From contig CADAIP010000016.1 in assembly GCA_902787975.1 (NCBI GenBank), positions 1-64,000 of the forward strand: DNA of 64,000 bases, written 5' to 3'. Under the pieces are notes generated by a model. That model searched no databases. It was not told the DNA's origin and was given only the letters and a program-made list of their open reading frames with translations. Of the stretch, positions 41,389-49,511 are shown piece by piece; within the stretch, counting starts at the first letter, position 1, and every line of letters starts with the position of its first letter. This DNA is from Oscillospiraceae bacterium (GTDB lineage: Bacteria; Bacillota; Clostridia; Saccharofermentanales; Saccharofermentanaceae). The translations under genes and the position numbers were made by a program.

Positions 41389-42216
41389 TTACAGCAGGTA
41401 CTTCCGGATCTTCTCCTCGACAACTTTTGTATTCAGCGGCTTGTTGCCCGTCTCCATGGTAATGATCAGCTTCGTCTCATCGAAGTCCGGCTCCAGAGCG
41501 TACTTATCCAGCTTGTCCTTGTTATTATCCATGTACTCCTCATCGCCCATCTTGCCCAAATGCTCCCAGTAGTACTCTTTTCTCAGCCTCACATTCATGC
41601 AATTGAAATCCGGCGCCGCGAAAATGACCCCTCCGCTATACACCGGGAACTCGCACCTGTACGGAATGTTGTGCCTGAAAAGCGCATCAGCGATCAGTAT
41701 CTCCGACTTCGACCTCACGCGCTCGCCCTTTGCCGTATAGTATTCAGGAGTATTTTCCTTGAACGGCGGCCTCGTATACGGCACACTCATCCACCGCTTT
41801 ACGTATTCCTCATCACTTATGAATTCGGGTGTGACCAGGAGCTTTCTCGTGCTGTTAAGCTTCTCGTAAACCTGCTTTGCCGCATCAGGGTCAAAGTCCT
41901 TAAGGAACCTGTCGATTGTTTTCTGCTGCTGCTTCAGCACCTCGAGCAGCTTGATGTCGTAGTCTTTTTGGGCAAGCCTGGAGGGAAGGGATTGGTTGTT
42001 ACTTGGTATATAAGCTCCGGTTTTTTCTTCCGGACTGAACTTTTGGAAGAACTGATAATGGTTGTGGCTCTTAGCTATACGAAGCGTTCCCGGCGGCGCA
42101 TTATCAATCCTTTTCTTAACTCGTGAAATGTGTTTCTCTATATTGAGCTTACGAGCCTTAAAATCTTTGATTATTTCTTCAGCACTTAATAATTCATATT
42201 TGTAATCTTTGGTCAT
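41389..42216 (-). CDS. PD-(D/E)XK nuclease-like protein
   Basis: This is a 275-residue protein starting MTKDYKYELLSAEEIIKDF; the ATG at 42216 has AAGGAGAGG upstream. A helical N-terminal half (~1-130) is followed by RSKSEILIADALFRHNIPYRCEF, AAPDFNCMNVR and EYYWEHLGKMGDEEY. The Glu...Asp...Glu-His arrangement is characteristic of one PD-(D/E)XK group of putative endonucleases. No toxin, methylase or other nuclease partner is adjacent. Its leader abuts the first unit of palindromic array C, which begins 23 bases upstream of the start codon. The biological role is unknown. Confidence 0.7.
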   Translation of the reverse strand: MTKDYKYELLSAEEIIKDFKARKLNIEKHISRVKKRIDNAPPGTLRIAKSHNHYQFFQKFSPEEKTGAYIPSNNQSLPSRLAQKDYDIKLLEVLKQQQKTIDRFLKDFDPDAAKQVYEKLNSTRKLLVTPEFISDEEYVKRWMSVPYTRPPFKENTPEYYTAKGERVRSKSEILIADALFRHNIPYRCEFPVYSGGVIFAAPDFNCMNVRLRKEYYWEHLGKMGDEEYMDNNKDKLDKYALEPDFDETKLIITMETGNKPLNTKVVEEKIRKYLL

Positions 42217-42238
42217 GTTATTTCCCTCTCCTTTCTCT

Positions 42239-42569
42239 TTACTTACTGAAATCAAGATTTTCGAATTCAGTAAGTAAAATCACTCGAAAACCTGCATCTA
42301 AAGCTGTGTGATTACTTACTGATTTTGAAAAACCTCAATCCAGTAAGTAAAATCTTGCGAAAAAATCTTCTAAAACTAGAAAGATTACTTACTGAAAAAG
42401 CAAAACCCGTTTTCAGTAAGTAAAATTCTTCGAAAAACGCAACGGAAGTGCGCATTTTTACTTACTGAAATTCTAAATTCTGTTTTCAGTAAGTAAATCT
42501 TTTCTAAAAACGCGACGGAAGTGCGTATTTTTACTTACTGAAATACGAAAACTCAAATTCAGTAAGTAA
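42239..42569. repeat. Palindromic array C, TTACTTACTG family, five units at 73 bp
   Basis: Units at 42239-42277, 42312-42350, 42385-42423, 42458-42496 and 42531-42569 are each 39 nt: TTACTTACTG, 19-nt centre, CAGTAAGTAA, identical arms to array B. All four intervening segments are 34 nt, giving an exact 73-bp period. Segments three and four are alike (CGAAAAACGCAACGGAAGTG / CTAAAAACGCGACGGAAGTG), the others not, though most carry CGAAAA. No cas-like gene is nearby. Confidence 0.93.
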
Positions 42570-42633
42570 CGCATCCCAACATTACCCGCACTATAAAAGC
42601 GCGCACGGGAAACTTCAATAGATTTGGAGCAGG

Positions 42634-42675
42634 TTGAGACTTTGGACCAAAGATTGAGACTAGTCTCAATTTTTT
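42634..42675 (+). terminator. Terminator or attenuator before the structured RNA region
   Basis: ATTGAGACTAGTCTCAAT (42653-42670) is a perfect 18-bp palindrome running into TTTTTT. An extra TTGAGACT upstream (42634-42641) could pair with the same AGTCTCAA instead, and CTTTGG-A-CCAAAG lies between. Alternative pairings before a T-run are typical of attenuators. Confidence 0.5.
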
Positions 42676-42679
42676 AAGG

Positions 42680-42837
42680 GATTGTCGTATTGCAGCGATA
42701 GTCTTAAAGACCGGCATCTATAGATGCGAGGTCGGAGAATCCGGCCTCTTGAACACTACTTCAGCACCTGTAAAGGCGAGCAGTCAATGGTGCCAAAGGC
42801 AAGCCTGCGTCCATTGACGGTGAAGCCTTCAGGTGCT
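42680..42837 (+). ncRNA. Structured RNA element upstream of the GH43 gene
   Basis: Four stems are visible: GATTGTCG/CGATAGTC (42680-42703), GCATC-TATA-GATGC (42714-42727), GAGGTCGG-AGAAT-CCGGCCTC (42728-42748), and a long hairpin in which AGCACCTG-TA-AAGGC (42763-42777) pairs with GCCTTCAGGTGCT (42825-42837) and encloses GTCAATGG/CCATTGAC (42783-42818). It matches no riboswitch consensus I can recall. It may be a leader RNA of the GH43 gene or an independent small RNA. Confidence 0.55.
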
Positions 42838-42884
42838 ACTGCATACAAACACTTATTCCCACAACTTTTCAAACGCGCTCGTCT

Positions 42885-42903
42885 ATTGATATTTATTATC
42901 AAT
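42885..42903 (+). promoter_or_regulatory. 19-bp palindromic operator upstream of GH43
   Basis: ATTGATA-TTTAT-TATCAAT is a perfect inverted repeat 38 bases before the GH43 start codon. It is a candidate regulator site for the sugar-hydrolase gene. Confidence 0.5.
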
Positions 42904-42940
42904 GTTGTAGCATTAAGTATCTAATCAAGAGAGGTATACC

Positions 42941-44413
42941 ATGGACAAGAAAACTATAGTTACAGGCGCGAATCCGTACATGCCGCTTTGGGAGCATGTT
43001 CCCGATGGAGAGCCGAGAGTATTTACTTATAACGGCGAGACCCGCATTTATCTTTACGGATCGCACGATACCAAGAAGACTGACTACTGCGGACCCGATT
43101 ATGTTGTATGGTCTGCGCCCGTGGATGACCTCACGAACTGGACATGCCACGGCGTCTGCTACACGGCTTCGGATGGGGGCGATCTTTATGCACCCGACGT
43201 TGTCCAGAAGGGCGATACGTTTTATATGTATGCTGCGGAGAACAGGGGTTCTTCGATCATGCTCGTGACTTCGAAAACACCGTGGGGTCCTTTCACCAAT
43301 CCCGTTAAGACTGAGCTCGGATTCGATCCGGGCATCCTCGTTGATGACGACGGCAAGGTCTATGCGTTCTGGGGTTTCTGCGAGTGCCATGCGGCTGAGC
43401 TTAATGATGACATGGCTACGATCAAGAAGGAGACTATCAGGAGGCACATCATCGGTCACTCGAAGCCTTTCTGGATCAAGGAAGATGACGGACACGTTAT
43501 TCCCGAGGACGGTTTCTTTGAGGCGTCCAGCCCGCGAAAAGTCAACGGCAAGTATGTTTTTGTTTACTCAAAGCGTTATGAATACCGCAAGCCTGAGCTG
43601 GGCGTAATGGGAAGCTGCAATGGTTTCTTGAGCTACAAGTGGAGCGATTCTCCGCTGGGCGATTACAAGGAAGGCGGCGACATCAGCTTCAATGGCGGTG
43701 AGATAATCACGGGACCTGACGGCGACGGCATCATGACATATCAGTGGGGCAACAATCACGGTTCACTGATGAAGATCAATGACCAGTGGTATGTTTTCTA
43801 TCACAGGCAGACGGGCTGCGACGAATATGCAAGACAGGCAATGGTCGAGCCGGTTGACGTTGCTGTCGGCAAGAATGGAAAGATCTATATCGGAAAGATC
43901 GAATACGAGGGCGGCGAGCCTGTTAAGTCTGATGTTGTCGACATGACTTCACAGGGCTTTTACAAGGACGGACTTGATGCTTTCGCGATCATATCTGCAG
44001 GCTACACATGCCACATGTACGACGGTACCGGAAAGCACAATTATCTTGATAACGCTGAGGGAACTAACAGGGATGTAAGGCGTGCTCACATTAAACCTGT
44101 TTATGAGGGCAATTCCGCACCGGTTGTTGATATCCAGAGCGGCGCGACGATCGGTTTCAGATACCTGAATTTCGGAAGCGAAGGCGCAACTAAGGCTACT
44201 ATCAACGGCGAGTTCCCTAAGGGATTCAAGGTAAGCATCAGGCTTGATTCTTACAATGGCAAAGTTGTTGCAACGAAGGCGGCTGAAGAGGATGCCAAGG
44301 AGATCGTTTTCGAGATTACGGAAAAGATCACGGGAAAGCATGCCGTGTACTTTGAGTTCGTAACGGAGAATGACGAGACGAGGTCAGTTCTCGATACATT
44401 TACGTTTGATTGA
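42941..44413 (+). CDS. Glycoside hydrolase family 43 (arabinofuranosidase/xylosidase-like)
   Basis: This is a 490-residue cytosolic enzyme without signal peptide. It begins with ANPYMPLWEHVPDGEPRVF, where the Glu of GEP occupies the usual Asp-Pro catalytic-base position. Further motifs are LYAPDVV, GFDPGILVDDDGKVYAFWG (pKa-modulating Asp) and FFEASSPRKVNGKYV (acid Glu), with a beta-sandwich C-terminal ~130 residues resembling a CBM6-type domain. It probably cleaves arabinose or xylose from oligosaccharides taken up by the cell. AGAGAGG precedes the ATG. Confidence 0.88.
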   Translation: MDKKTIVTGANPYMPLWEHVPDGEPRVFTYNGETRIYLYGSHDTKKTDYCGPDYVVWSAPVDDLTNWTCHGVCYTASDGGDLYAPDVVQKGDTFYMYAAENRGSSIMLVTSKTPWGPFTNPVKTELGFDPGILVDDDGKVYAFWGFCECHAAELNDDMATIKKETIRRHIIGHSKPFWIKEDDGHVIPEDGFFEASSPRKVNGKYVFVYSKRYEYRKPELGVMGSCNGFLSYKWSDSPLGDYKEGGDISFNGGEIITGPDGDGIMTYQWGNNHGSLMKINDQWYVFYHRQTGCDEYARQAMVEPVDVAVGKNGKIYIGKIEYEGGEPVKSDVVDMTSQGFYKDGLDAFAIISAGYTCHMYDGTGKHNYLDNAEGTNRDVRRAHIKPVYEGNSAPVVDIQSGATIGFRYLNFGSEGATKATINGEFPKGFKVSIRLDSYNGKVVATKAAEEDAKEIVFEITEKITGKHAVYFEFVTENDETRSVLDTFTFD

Positions 44414-44480
44414 TAGTTTTTGATTGGCTTTATCAAAAATCTGTGATATTCTGTCGGTACATTTTTTGGGGAGGCGGATT

Positions 44481-45035
44481 ATGAAAACACGGATTACCAA
44501 GATCGTAAGTCTCATATCAATACTGTCCATCTTGTGCCTGATGGTTGCATCATGCAGTTCGGGCAACAAGCCTGCTTATGTACTGATGTGCGGTGAAGAT
44601 AACGGACTGGTTGCTGTATACAGAACATACCTTGAAGTTAATGGCACGACGTTAAATGAAATCAGGGAAGACCGCTATAATAATCTTATAAAATCCGGCG
44701 GATATACTGAAATCAACTATACCACTTATACCTTTACGGCTGTAGCAAAGTCCAGCAATGCTTCAAAGTGGACATATACAGAGAGCGGTTACGATAAGGA
44801 ACTCTACAATGTAGATAAGCTCATCAAGTATCTGAAAAAGATGGATGTTTACTACACCGGCGACATCAGCATTCAGATTGCGACGTTTGACTCTTACACT
44901 ATTATCGAGGTCTGGAATGTTGACGGAACTACTATTTCCGACATAACAACAGGTATTTTCAAAGGTAACAGTCTGATCAGCCAGCCGAATAAAGAAAGCC
45001 TTAAATCATTGTGGAAAATTTATAAGAGAACGTAA
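44481..45035 (+). CDS. Lipoprotein of unknown function
   Basis: This is a 184-residue protein. ATG 44481 has GGGGAGG upstream and opens a signal peptide (MKTRITKIVSLISILSILCL) with VASC lipobox. The mature part has repeated YT-rich beta segments (YTEINYTTYTFTAVAKSS, WTYTESGYDKELYN) and no motif I recognise. It ends facing the DUF3267 gene; an AGCCC/GGGCT stem at 45065-45084 overlapping that gene's end may terminate it. Confidence 0.65.
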   Translation: MKTRITKIVSLISILSILCLMVASCSSGNKPAYVLMCGEDNGLVAVYRTYLEVNGTTLNEIREDRYNNLIKSGGYTEINYTTYTFTAVAKSSNASKWTYTESGYDKELYNVDKLIKYLKKMDVYYTGDISIQIATFDSYTIIEVWNVDGTTISDITTGIFKGNSLISQPNKESLKSLWKIYKRT

Positions 45036-45061
45036 TCCGGACCGGACAGATTAAGACTTTA

Positions 45062-45823
45062 TCAGCCCTCAGTTTTGGGGGCTGTTTCTTTGTCTTTTTC
45101 AAAAGCGACAAGGCCGATCTTTGTGGGATGGTCGATAAGGATGACATCCTTGTCCTTAGTGTCATAGCGCAGGAGCATTGATGTGATAAGGATGTCGCCT
45201 GAACCTCCGATGATCTGGAGCACTGCGATCGCGAGAACCACCCAGCTGCCGACGAAGATAGATACGATGCCGAGCACGACACCGAGGATCGTCATGGGCA
45301 TCATGGAGCCTAAGATATACATATTCTTAGTGAGCGGTGATTTGCATGTGCAGTAAGGCGTGAGGGTCTCTTTCTGGAAACCGAACTCGATGTCCTTTGC
45401 GCCGTTCTCAGCGCCGATGGTCCAAAACCACCCGTGAATCTTCTCGTGAACGACAGCAAGAAGACCTGTTACGACCATGATTATCGCGAGCTTAACAAAA
45501 TACATGACAGGGTTTTCATTGATCGCCGAGTCGATATTAAAGAACCCGTTTTTGAGGATGAACCCGCCGACTACCAGAAGCACAAAAGGGAGCGTCAAAA
45601 GGATGCCGACGAAGTTAGCCTTAAGAACAGTTGTGATGATGTCCTTGCGCTTATAACCTTTTGCAAGGATCTCTTTTTCTTTCTCATCGAATAGTTCCTG
45701 ACGCTTGATCTCTGCAGGTGTAAGAACGTGTCCGTCGCCGTTGGTCTGCTTCTTGGATTTCTTCTTGTCATCCGCGCCTTTTAACTGCTCAAGCATCTCC
45801 TGATTCTTCCCGTTGTCGCTCAT
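45062..45823 (-). CDS. DUF3267 family putative membrane zinc metalloprotease
   Basis: This is a 253-residue polytopic protein with a charged N-terminus (KKSKKQTNGDGHVLTPAEIKRQELFDEKE), then about five spans. VVHEKIHGWFW near residue 125 supplies the His-Glu-x-x-His zinc motif of DUF3267 proteins, and YCTCKSPLTKNMYILGSMMPM follows. Members are predicted zincin proteases of the membrane with unknown substrates. It is monocistronic; the upstream region holds two palindromic units. Confidence 0.75.
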   Translation of the reverse strand: MSDNGKNQEMLEQLKGADDKKKSKKQTNGDGHVLTPAEIKRQELFDEKEKEILAKGYKRKDIITTVLKANFVGILLTLPFVLLVVGGFILKNGFFNIDSAINENPVMYFVKLAIIMVVTGLLAVVHEKIHGWFWTIGAENGAKDIEFGFQKETLTPYCTCKSPLTKNMYILGSMMPMTILGVVLGIVSIFVGSWVVLAIAVLQIIGGSGDILITSMLLRYDTKDKDVILIDHPTKIGLVAFEKDKETAPKTEG

Positions 45824-45899
45824 TTATATCTCCTGATTAATGTATCTTTCCTGAAAACAACAGGCACGATTGTATCATCAAATTTTGATTTTTGCGAAT

Positions 45900-45991
45900 T
45901 CTGTAACTGTTTACTCGAAAAAGGGCAGACAATTACAGAAATCTTCCATTTTCTGTAATTGTTGCCACAAAAAAAGACCAACAATTACAGA
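45900..45991. repeat. Palindromic units, TCTGTAATTG family, two copies 52 bp apart
   Basis: Unit one (45900-45939): TCTGTAACTG, 20-nt centre with CGAAAAA, CAATTACAGA. Unit two (45952-45991): TCTGTAATTG, 20-nt centre with CAAAAAAA, CAATTACAGA. Both are exactly 40 nt, as in array A, and starts are 52 bp apart (five turns). The adjacent arms of the two units also form a 12-bp hairpin, CAATTACAGAAA with TTTCTGTAATTG. Confidence 0.85.
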
Positions 45992-46015
45992 CCCAGTCCC
46001 AAAGAGAAGTCAACT

Positions 46016-46044
46016 AAAAAGGATGCCTCGTTTCCAGGGCATCC
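46016..46044 (-). terminator. Intrinsic terminator of the 5'-nucleotidase-like gene
   Basis: GGATGCC (46021-46027) and GGGCATCC (46037-46044); on the minus strand the hairpin is followed by TTTTTAG. It lies 26 bases after the gene's stop codon. Confidence 0.8.
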
Positions 46045-46069
46045 TCTTAAGTGTAGTTTTAGTTAGACT

Positions 46070-47965
46070 TTACTCTGCCGTAGTCTCTGTGGTCTCGTCC
46101 GTCCCGGCAGCTTCTGTCTCTGTAGTTTCAGTTGTCTCAGTAGTTTCCGTCGTCTCTGAAGTCTCAGTGGTTTCAGTGGTCGTGGCGGGTGCGGCGTTTT
46201 CAGAAGGCACACTGTCAGCGTTAAGGCATGTGCATCTTGAATCTGTATTTACAGAGATATGGATGTCTCCCCTGTCGCGTCTGTCGCGCAGGATGCTGAT
46301 GATCGCCTGGTTATCGACGGGTGCTTCGAGCTCGGAATGAACGGGTTCCTTGTTCTCGAAAATGCTTCCCGGCAGATATGCGCAGTGGCTTGAGATAACG
46401 ATGCGGTATGTCTCGTCAGTGCCGGTGAGATCGACCTTTGATCCGCTCTTCAATGTGATGCTGACGATCTCGATGTCAGGGTTTTCGACTGTGCCGTTGT
46501 TGTTGTACTCAAATGTGAGGCCTGATACCTGGTCGCCATATTCGGGATTCGTGAAGCCGTCTATAAGGAGCTGGACGAGTTCCTGACCTGAAACGTCGTA
46601 GATCAGCCAGTAATCGTTATAAGGTGCGAGCGCATAGATGTCGCCGACGGAGATCTCGTTGATGCCGCCGTCTTCAACTTCGAAGTCAGTGCAGATCCCG
46701 CCTGAATATGTGAATGCCGCATCGACGCCGTCTTCCATTGTGTATGAGAGCATAAGGCCGGTTACGAAGTTTCCGCCCGTTGTCGATCTGTCGTCGACAA
46801 AGCCGTCGTGCTCAATGTTAACGTCTGTGTAACCAAGAGCTTCATTCATCTGCTCGCTTATTGCATCCCATGAATCGTGTGAGAGCTTCAGGACGTCAGC
46901 AGCGAACATGCCTGCATTTGCAGACGTGTCGTAGAGGCGCTCGGGTGTGTCGATGATGGAAGTGTACTTGGGATTCTCGATCGTAACGGTGCCGTCGGAT
47001 GCTATGACGAGGGTTGCGCTGGCGTAGCCTGAAGCCTTTTCGCCGCCTTCGACATAAGCAATGCCGTTGTCTGCAACACCGTAGATTCCGTTGTTTGCAC
47101 CTGCGCCTGCAACGAGGTCAACTTCGCCTTCGCCAAGTGCTGCTGCAAGTTCAGCAGGGTCGGAATGAGTTACGACGATGGTGGCGTCAGGCTTCTCGCC
47201 TTCCTTGATGTCCTTGATGCGTGAAGAGAACTCTTCGAGGTCAGCGTGGATCTCGTAGTCTTGGAAATTCTCAGATAATATCTCGTCTGAAAAATCGGGA
47301 ATGTAGCCAATCAGTGCGATGCGGCAGCCGGCCTTTTCGACGATGACATAATCCTTTGTGAAGAGCGTTCTTGAATGGTTGTTTGAATAGCAGATGTCGG
47401 CGCAGATGACCGGAACTTCAGGGTCGCCGGTGTAGTCGCCGAACTCGTATGCGGGAACCGTGCAGAACGTGTCTGCCGCGTATTCTGAAATGTCTTTTGC
47501 AAAGTCGCTGTGTCCGAGAGATACCGCGTCGTAACCCATGAGGCCGACCGCAGCTCTCAGTGCAGCGCCGCCCGTATAGTCGGACACGGGCGTGCCGGCA
47601 TAAATGTCGCCGCCGTCGATGAGGATGACGTCGTCAAAATCTTCAGACTCACGCGCGTTCTCAACGACCTTTGCAACATATGCAAGTCTGTACTCGAATG
47701 TCTCGGGATCGCCACTTGTCGTGTTCATGAGATATCCGTTGATGTCTGCCGTCTCGAAAAGCGCGATTCTCTTGGGAGCGACATACACGGGTTCTGTCTC
47801 TGAAGTCTGAGTAGTGGACTCCATCGCAGAGCTTTCCTGTGAAGCGATCTCAGCCTGGAGCGGGTCTTTATAGACCGTAACTACGACAAAGACCAGACCT
47901 GCGATCAGGAGAAGCAGGACCAATACTGCCAGTACTGCTCCGAGATTTCTGGATGATTTATTCAT
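46070..47965 (-). CDS. 5'-nucleotidase-like membrane protein with degenerate active site
   Basis: This is a 631-residue extracellular protein with an N-terminal span, metallophosphatase-like domain (~65-350), 5'-nucleotidase C-terminal domain (~370-560, with GNFVTGLMLSYTM and YSGGICTDF) and a TTETTETSE repeat tail. The metal ligands are eroded: the expected Asp-x-His is ADINGY, Gly-Asn-His-Glu is GHSDF, and the late Gly-His-x-His is GAGANNG; GGDIYAG and THSD remain. The fold is therefore present but nucleotidase activity is doubtful; a binding or scaffolding role is possible. AAAGAGG precedes the ATG. Confidence 0.8.
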   Translation of the reverse strand: MNKSSRNLGAVLAVLVLLLLIAGLVFVVVTVYKDPLQAEIASQESSAMESTTQTSETEPVYVAPKRIALFETADINGYLMNTTSGDPETFEYRLAYVAKVVENARESEDFDDVILIDGGDIYAGTPVSDYTGGAALRAAVGLMGYDAVSLGHSDFAKDISEYAADTFCTVPAYEFGDYTGDPEVPVICADICYSNNHSRTLFTKDYVIVEKAGCRIALIGYIPDFSDEILSENFQDYEIHADLEEFSSRIKDIKEGEKPDATIVVTHSDPAELAAALGEGEVDLVAGAGANNGIYGVADNGIAYVEGGEKASGYASATLVIASDGTVTIENPKYTSIIDTPERLYDTSANAGMFAADVLKLSHDSWDAISEQMNEALGYTDVNIEHDGFVDDRSTTGGNFVTGLMLSYTMEDGVDAAFTYSGGICTDFEVEDGGINEISVGDIYALAPYNDYWLIYDVSGQELVQLLIDGFTNPEYGDQVSGLTFEYNNNGTVENPDIEIVSITLKSGSKVDLTGTDETYRIVISSHCAYLPGSIFENKEPVHSELEAPVDNQAIISILRDRRDRGDIHISVNTDSRCTCLNADSVPSENAAPATTTETTETSETTETTETTETTETEAAGTDETTETTAE

Positions 47966-47981
47966 GTTCTACCTCTTTTAC

Positions 47982-49409
47982 TTAGTTTATCCCCTGTGCA
48001 CGTTTTGTTCGTACACACCTGACCAAGTATACCAATAAGAGCGCAGAAGCGAAAATAATTCCTGCGGGATATGCGATCGACGAAGACAGCTTAAAGCCTT
48101 CAGGAGCCATGAGAATATATGTCAGGGTTACCGCACTCATGAAGGTTGCGGGAATCGCCGTGATAACGCTTGAAGCTTTGTGCTTGCCGTTGCGGAGGAG
48201 ATATGCGGTCGCAACCCAGAGCGAGATCATGGCGAGCGTCTGGTTGCTCCACGAGAAGTATCTCCAGAGGACGTTGAAATCGAGCTGCGTAAGAACCGCG
48301 CCGACAGCAAGGAGAGGTATCGTGATAAGGAGTCTGTTGCGGATCTTCTTCTGATCGAGCTTTGTCCATTCGGCAAGTATGAGTCTCGCGCTTCTGAATG
48401 CAGTGTCACCTGATGTGATCGGGCATACGACTACGCCGATTATCGCAAGTACTCCGCCTACAGACCCGAGCATTGTCTGGCTGATCTCATATACTGTTCC
48501 GGACTGTCCGGTTCCGGATAAGGCTTCGCCTAACAACTGTGTGCCGCCGTAGAAAGCAACACCTGCTGCAGCCCATACGAGAGCGATGACCGATTCGATT
48601 ATCATGGCGCCGTAAAAGACGGTCCTGCCGTTCTTTTCGGACTTGATGCACTTGGCCATCATGGGCGACTGCGTTGCGTGGAATCCTGATATCGCTCCGC
48701 ATGCAACCGTGATGAACATGAACGGCCATATAGGAAGATTATCCGGGTGGAGATTTTCCAAAGAGATCTCAGGGATCGTGTACTGCGGAAGGATTATCAT
48801 CGCACCCGCAATGCTTACGGCCATGACGATCAGGATGACGCCGAATATGGGATAGAGTTTGCCGATCACCTTGTCGATCGGAAGGAGCGTTGCCGCGATA
48901 TAGTAAATGAGGATAACGATTATCCAGAATGTCTCACCAAGAGATGCTGGCGTGAGTCTTGCAATGAGCGAAGCAGGGGAATTTACGAAGACCGTTCCGG
49001 TCAAAAGGAGCAGAAGGATGGAGAAAATCCTCATCAAATAAAGTGCGGGTTTTCCGAGATAGATTCCGGAGAGTTCGGCGATAGATGCGCCGCCGTGACG
49101 CTCGGAGATCATGCCGCTCATGTAGTCATGAACTGCGCCTCCCAGGATAGAACCGAATACGATCCATAAGAATACGACAGGTCCGAAGCATGCGCCCATC
49201 AGCGCGCCGAAGATAGGTCCCGTTCCCGCAATATTCAGAAGCTGGATAAGAAGTGCTTTCCATGTCTTCACAGGCATGCAGTCAACACCGTCATTAATCT
49301 CAATGGCAGGAGTCTTGCGGTCATCCGGTCCGAAGATCTTTTCGACCACTTTTCCATAGGTAAAAAAGCCTATGAGAAGCACGAGCAATGCAACAAGAAA
49401 TGAGATCAT
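47982..49409 (-). CDS. cstA: CstA-family carbon-starvation/pyruvate-peptide transporter
   Basis: This is a 475-residue polytopic protein. ATG 49409 (MISFLVALLVLLIGFFTYGK) has CGGGGAA upstream and is preferred to 49442. It has CstA signatures NIAGTGPIFGALMGACFGP, LGGAVHDYMSGMISERHGG and GFHATQSPMMAKC, and a length typical of the short clostridial CstA type. It imports peptides or pyruvate during carbon limitation. It lies directly upstream of the nucleotidase-like gene on the same strand, 16 bases apart, so co-transcription is likely. Confidence 0.9.
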   Translation of the reverse strand: MISFLVALLVLLIGFFTYGKVVEKIFGPDDRKTPAIEINDGVDCMPVKTWKALLIQLLNIAGTGPIFGALMGACFGPVVFLWIVFGSILGGAVHDYMSGMISERHGGASIAELSGIYLGKPALYLMRIFSILLLLLTGTVFVNSPASLIARLTPASLGETFWIIVILIYYIAATLLPIDKVIGKLYPIFGVILIVMAVSIAGAMIILPQYTIPEISLENLHPDNLPIWPFMFITVACGAISGFHATQSPMMAKCIKSEKNGRTVFYGAMIIESVIALVWAAAGVAFYGGTQLLGEALSGTGQSGTVYEISQTMLGSVGGVLAIIGVVVCPITSGDTAFRSARLILAEWTKLDQKKIRNRLLITIPLLAVGAVLTQLDFNVLWRYFSWSNQTLAMISLWVATAYLLRNGKHKASSVITAIPATFMSAVTLTYILMAPEGFKLSSSIAYPAGIIFASALLLVYLVRCVRTKRAQGIN

Positions 49410-49511
49410 GTCTGTTCCCCGGTTCTGTAGGATATTTTTCATCTTACATCACGGAGATTTTGCAGGTGTTTACTCAGTGTTAATTTTCTTAGACAAAAAA
49501 TTTACTTTATT

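Noticed and set aside
42239..42569. CRISPR array
   Set aside because: Same reasons: variable centres inside the supposed repeat, two near-identical spacers, no cas genes.
42680..42837. c-di-GMP or other known riboswitch
   Set aside because: Segments such as GACGGTGAAGCC recall c-di-GMP-I aptamers, but the stem order and conserved nucleotides do not fit.
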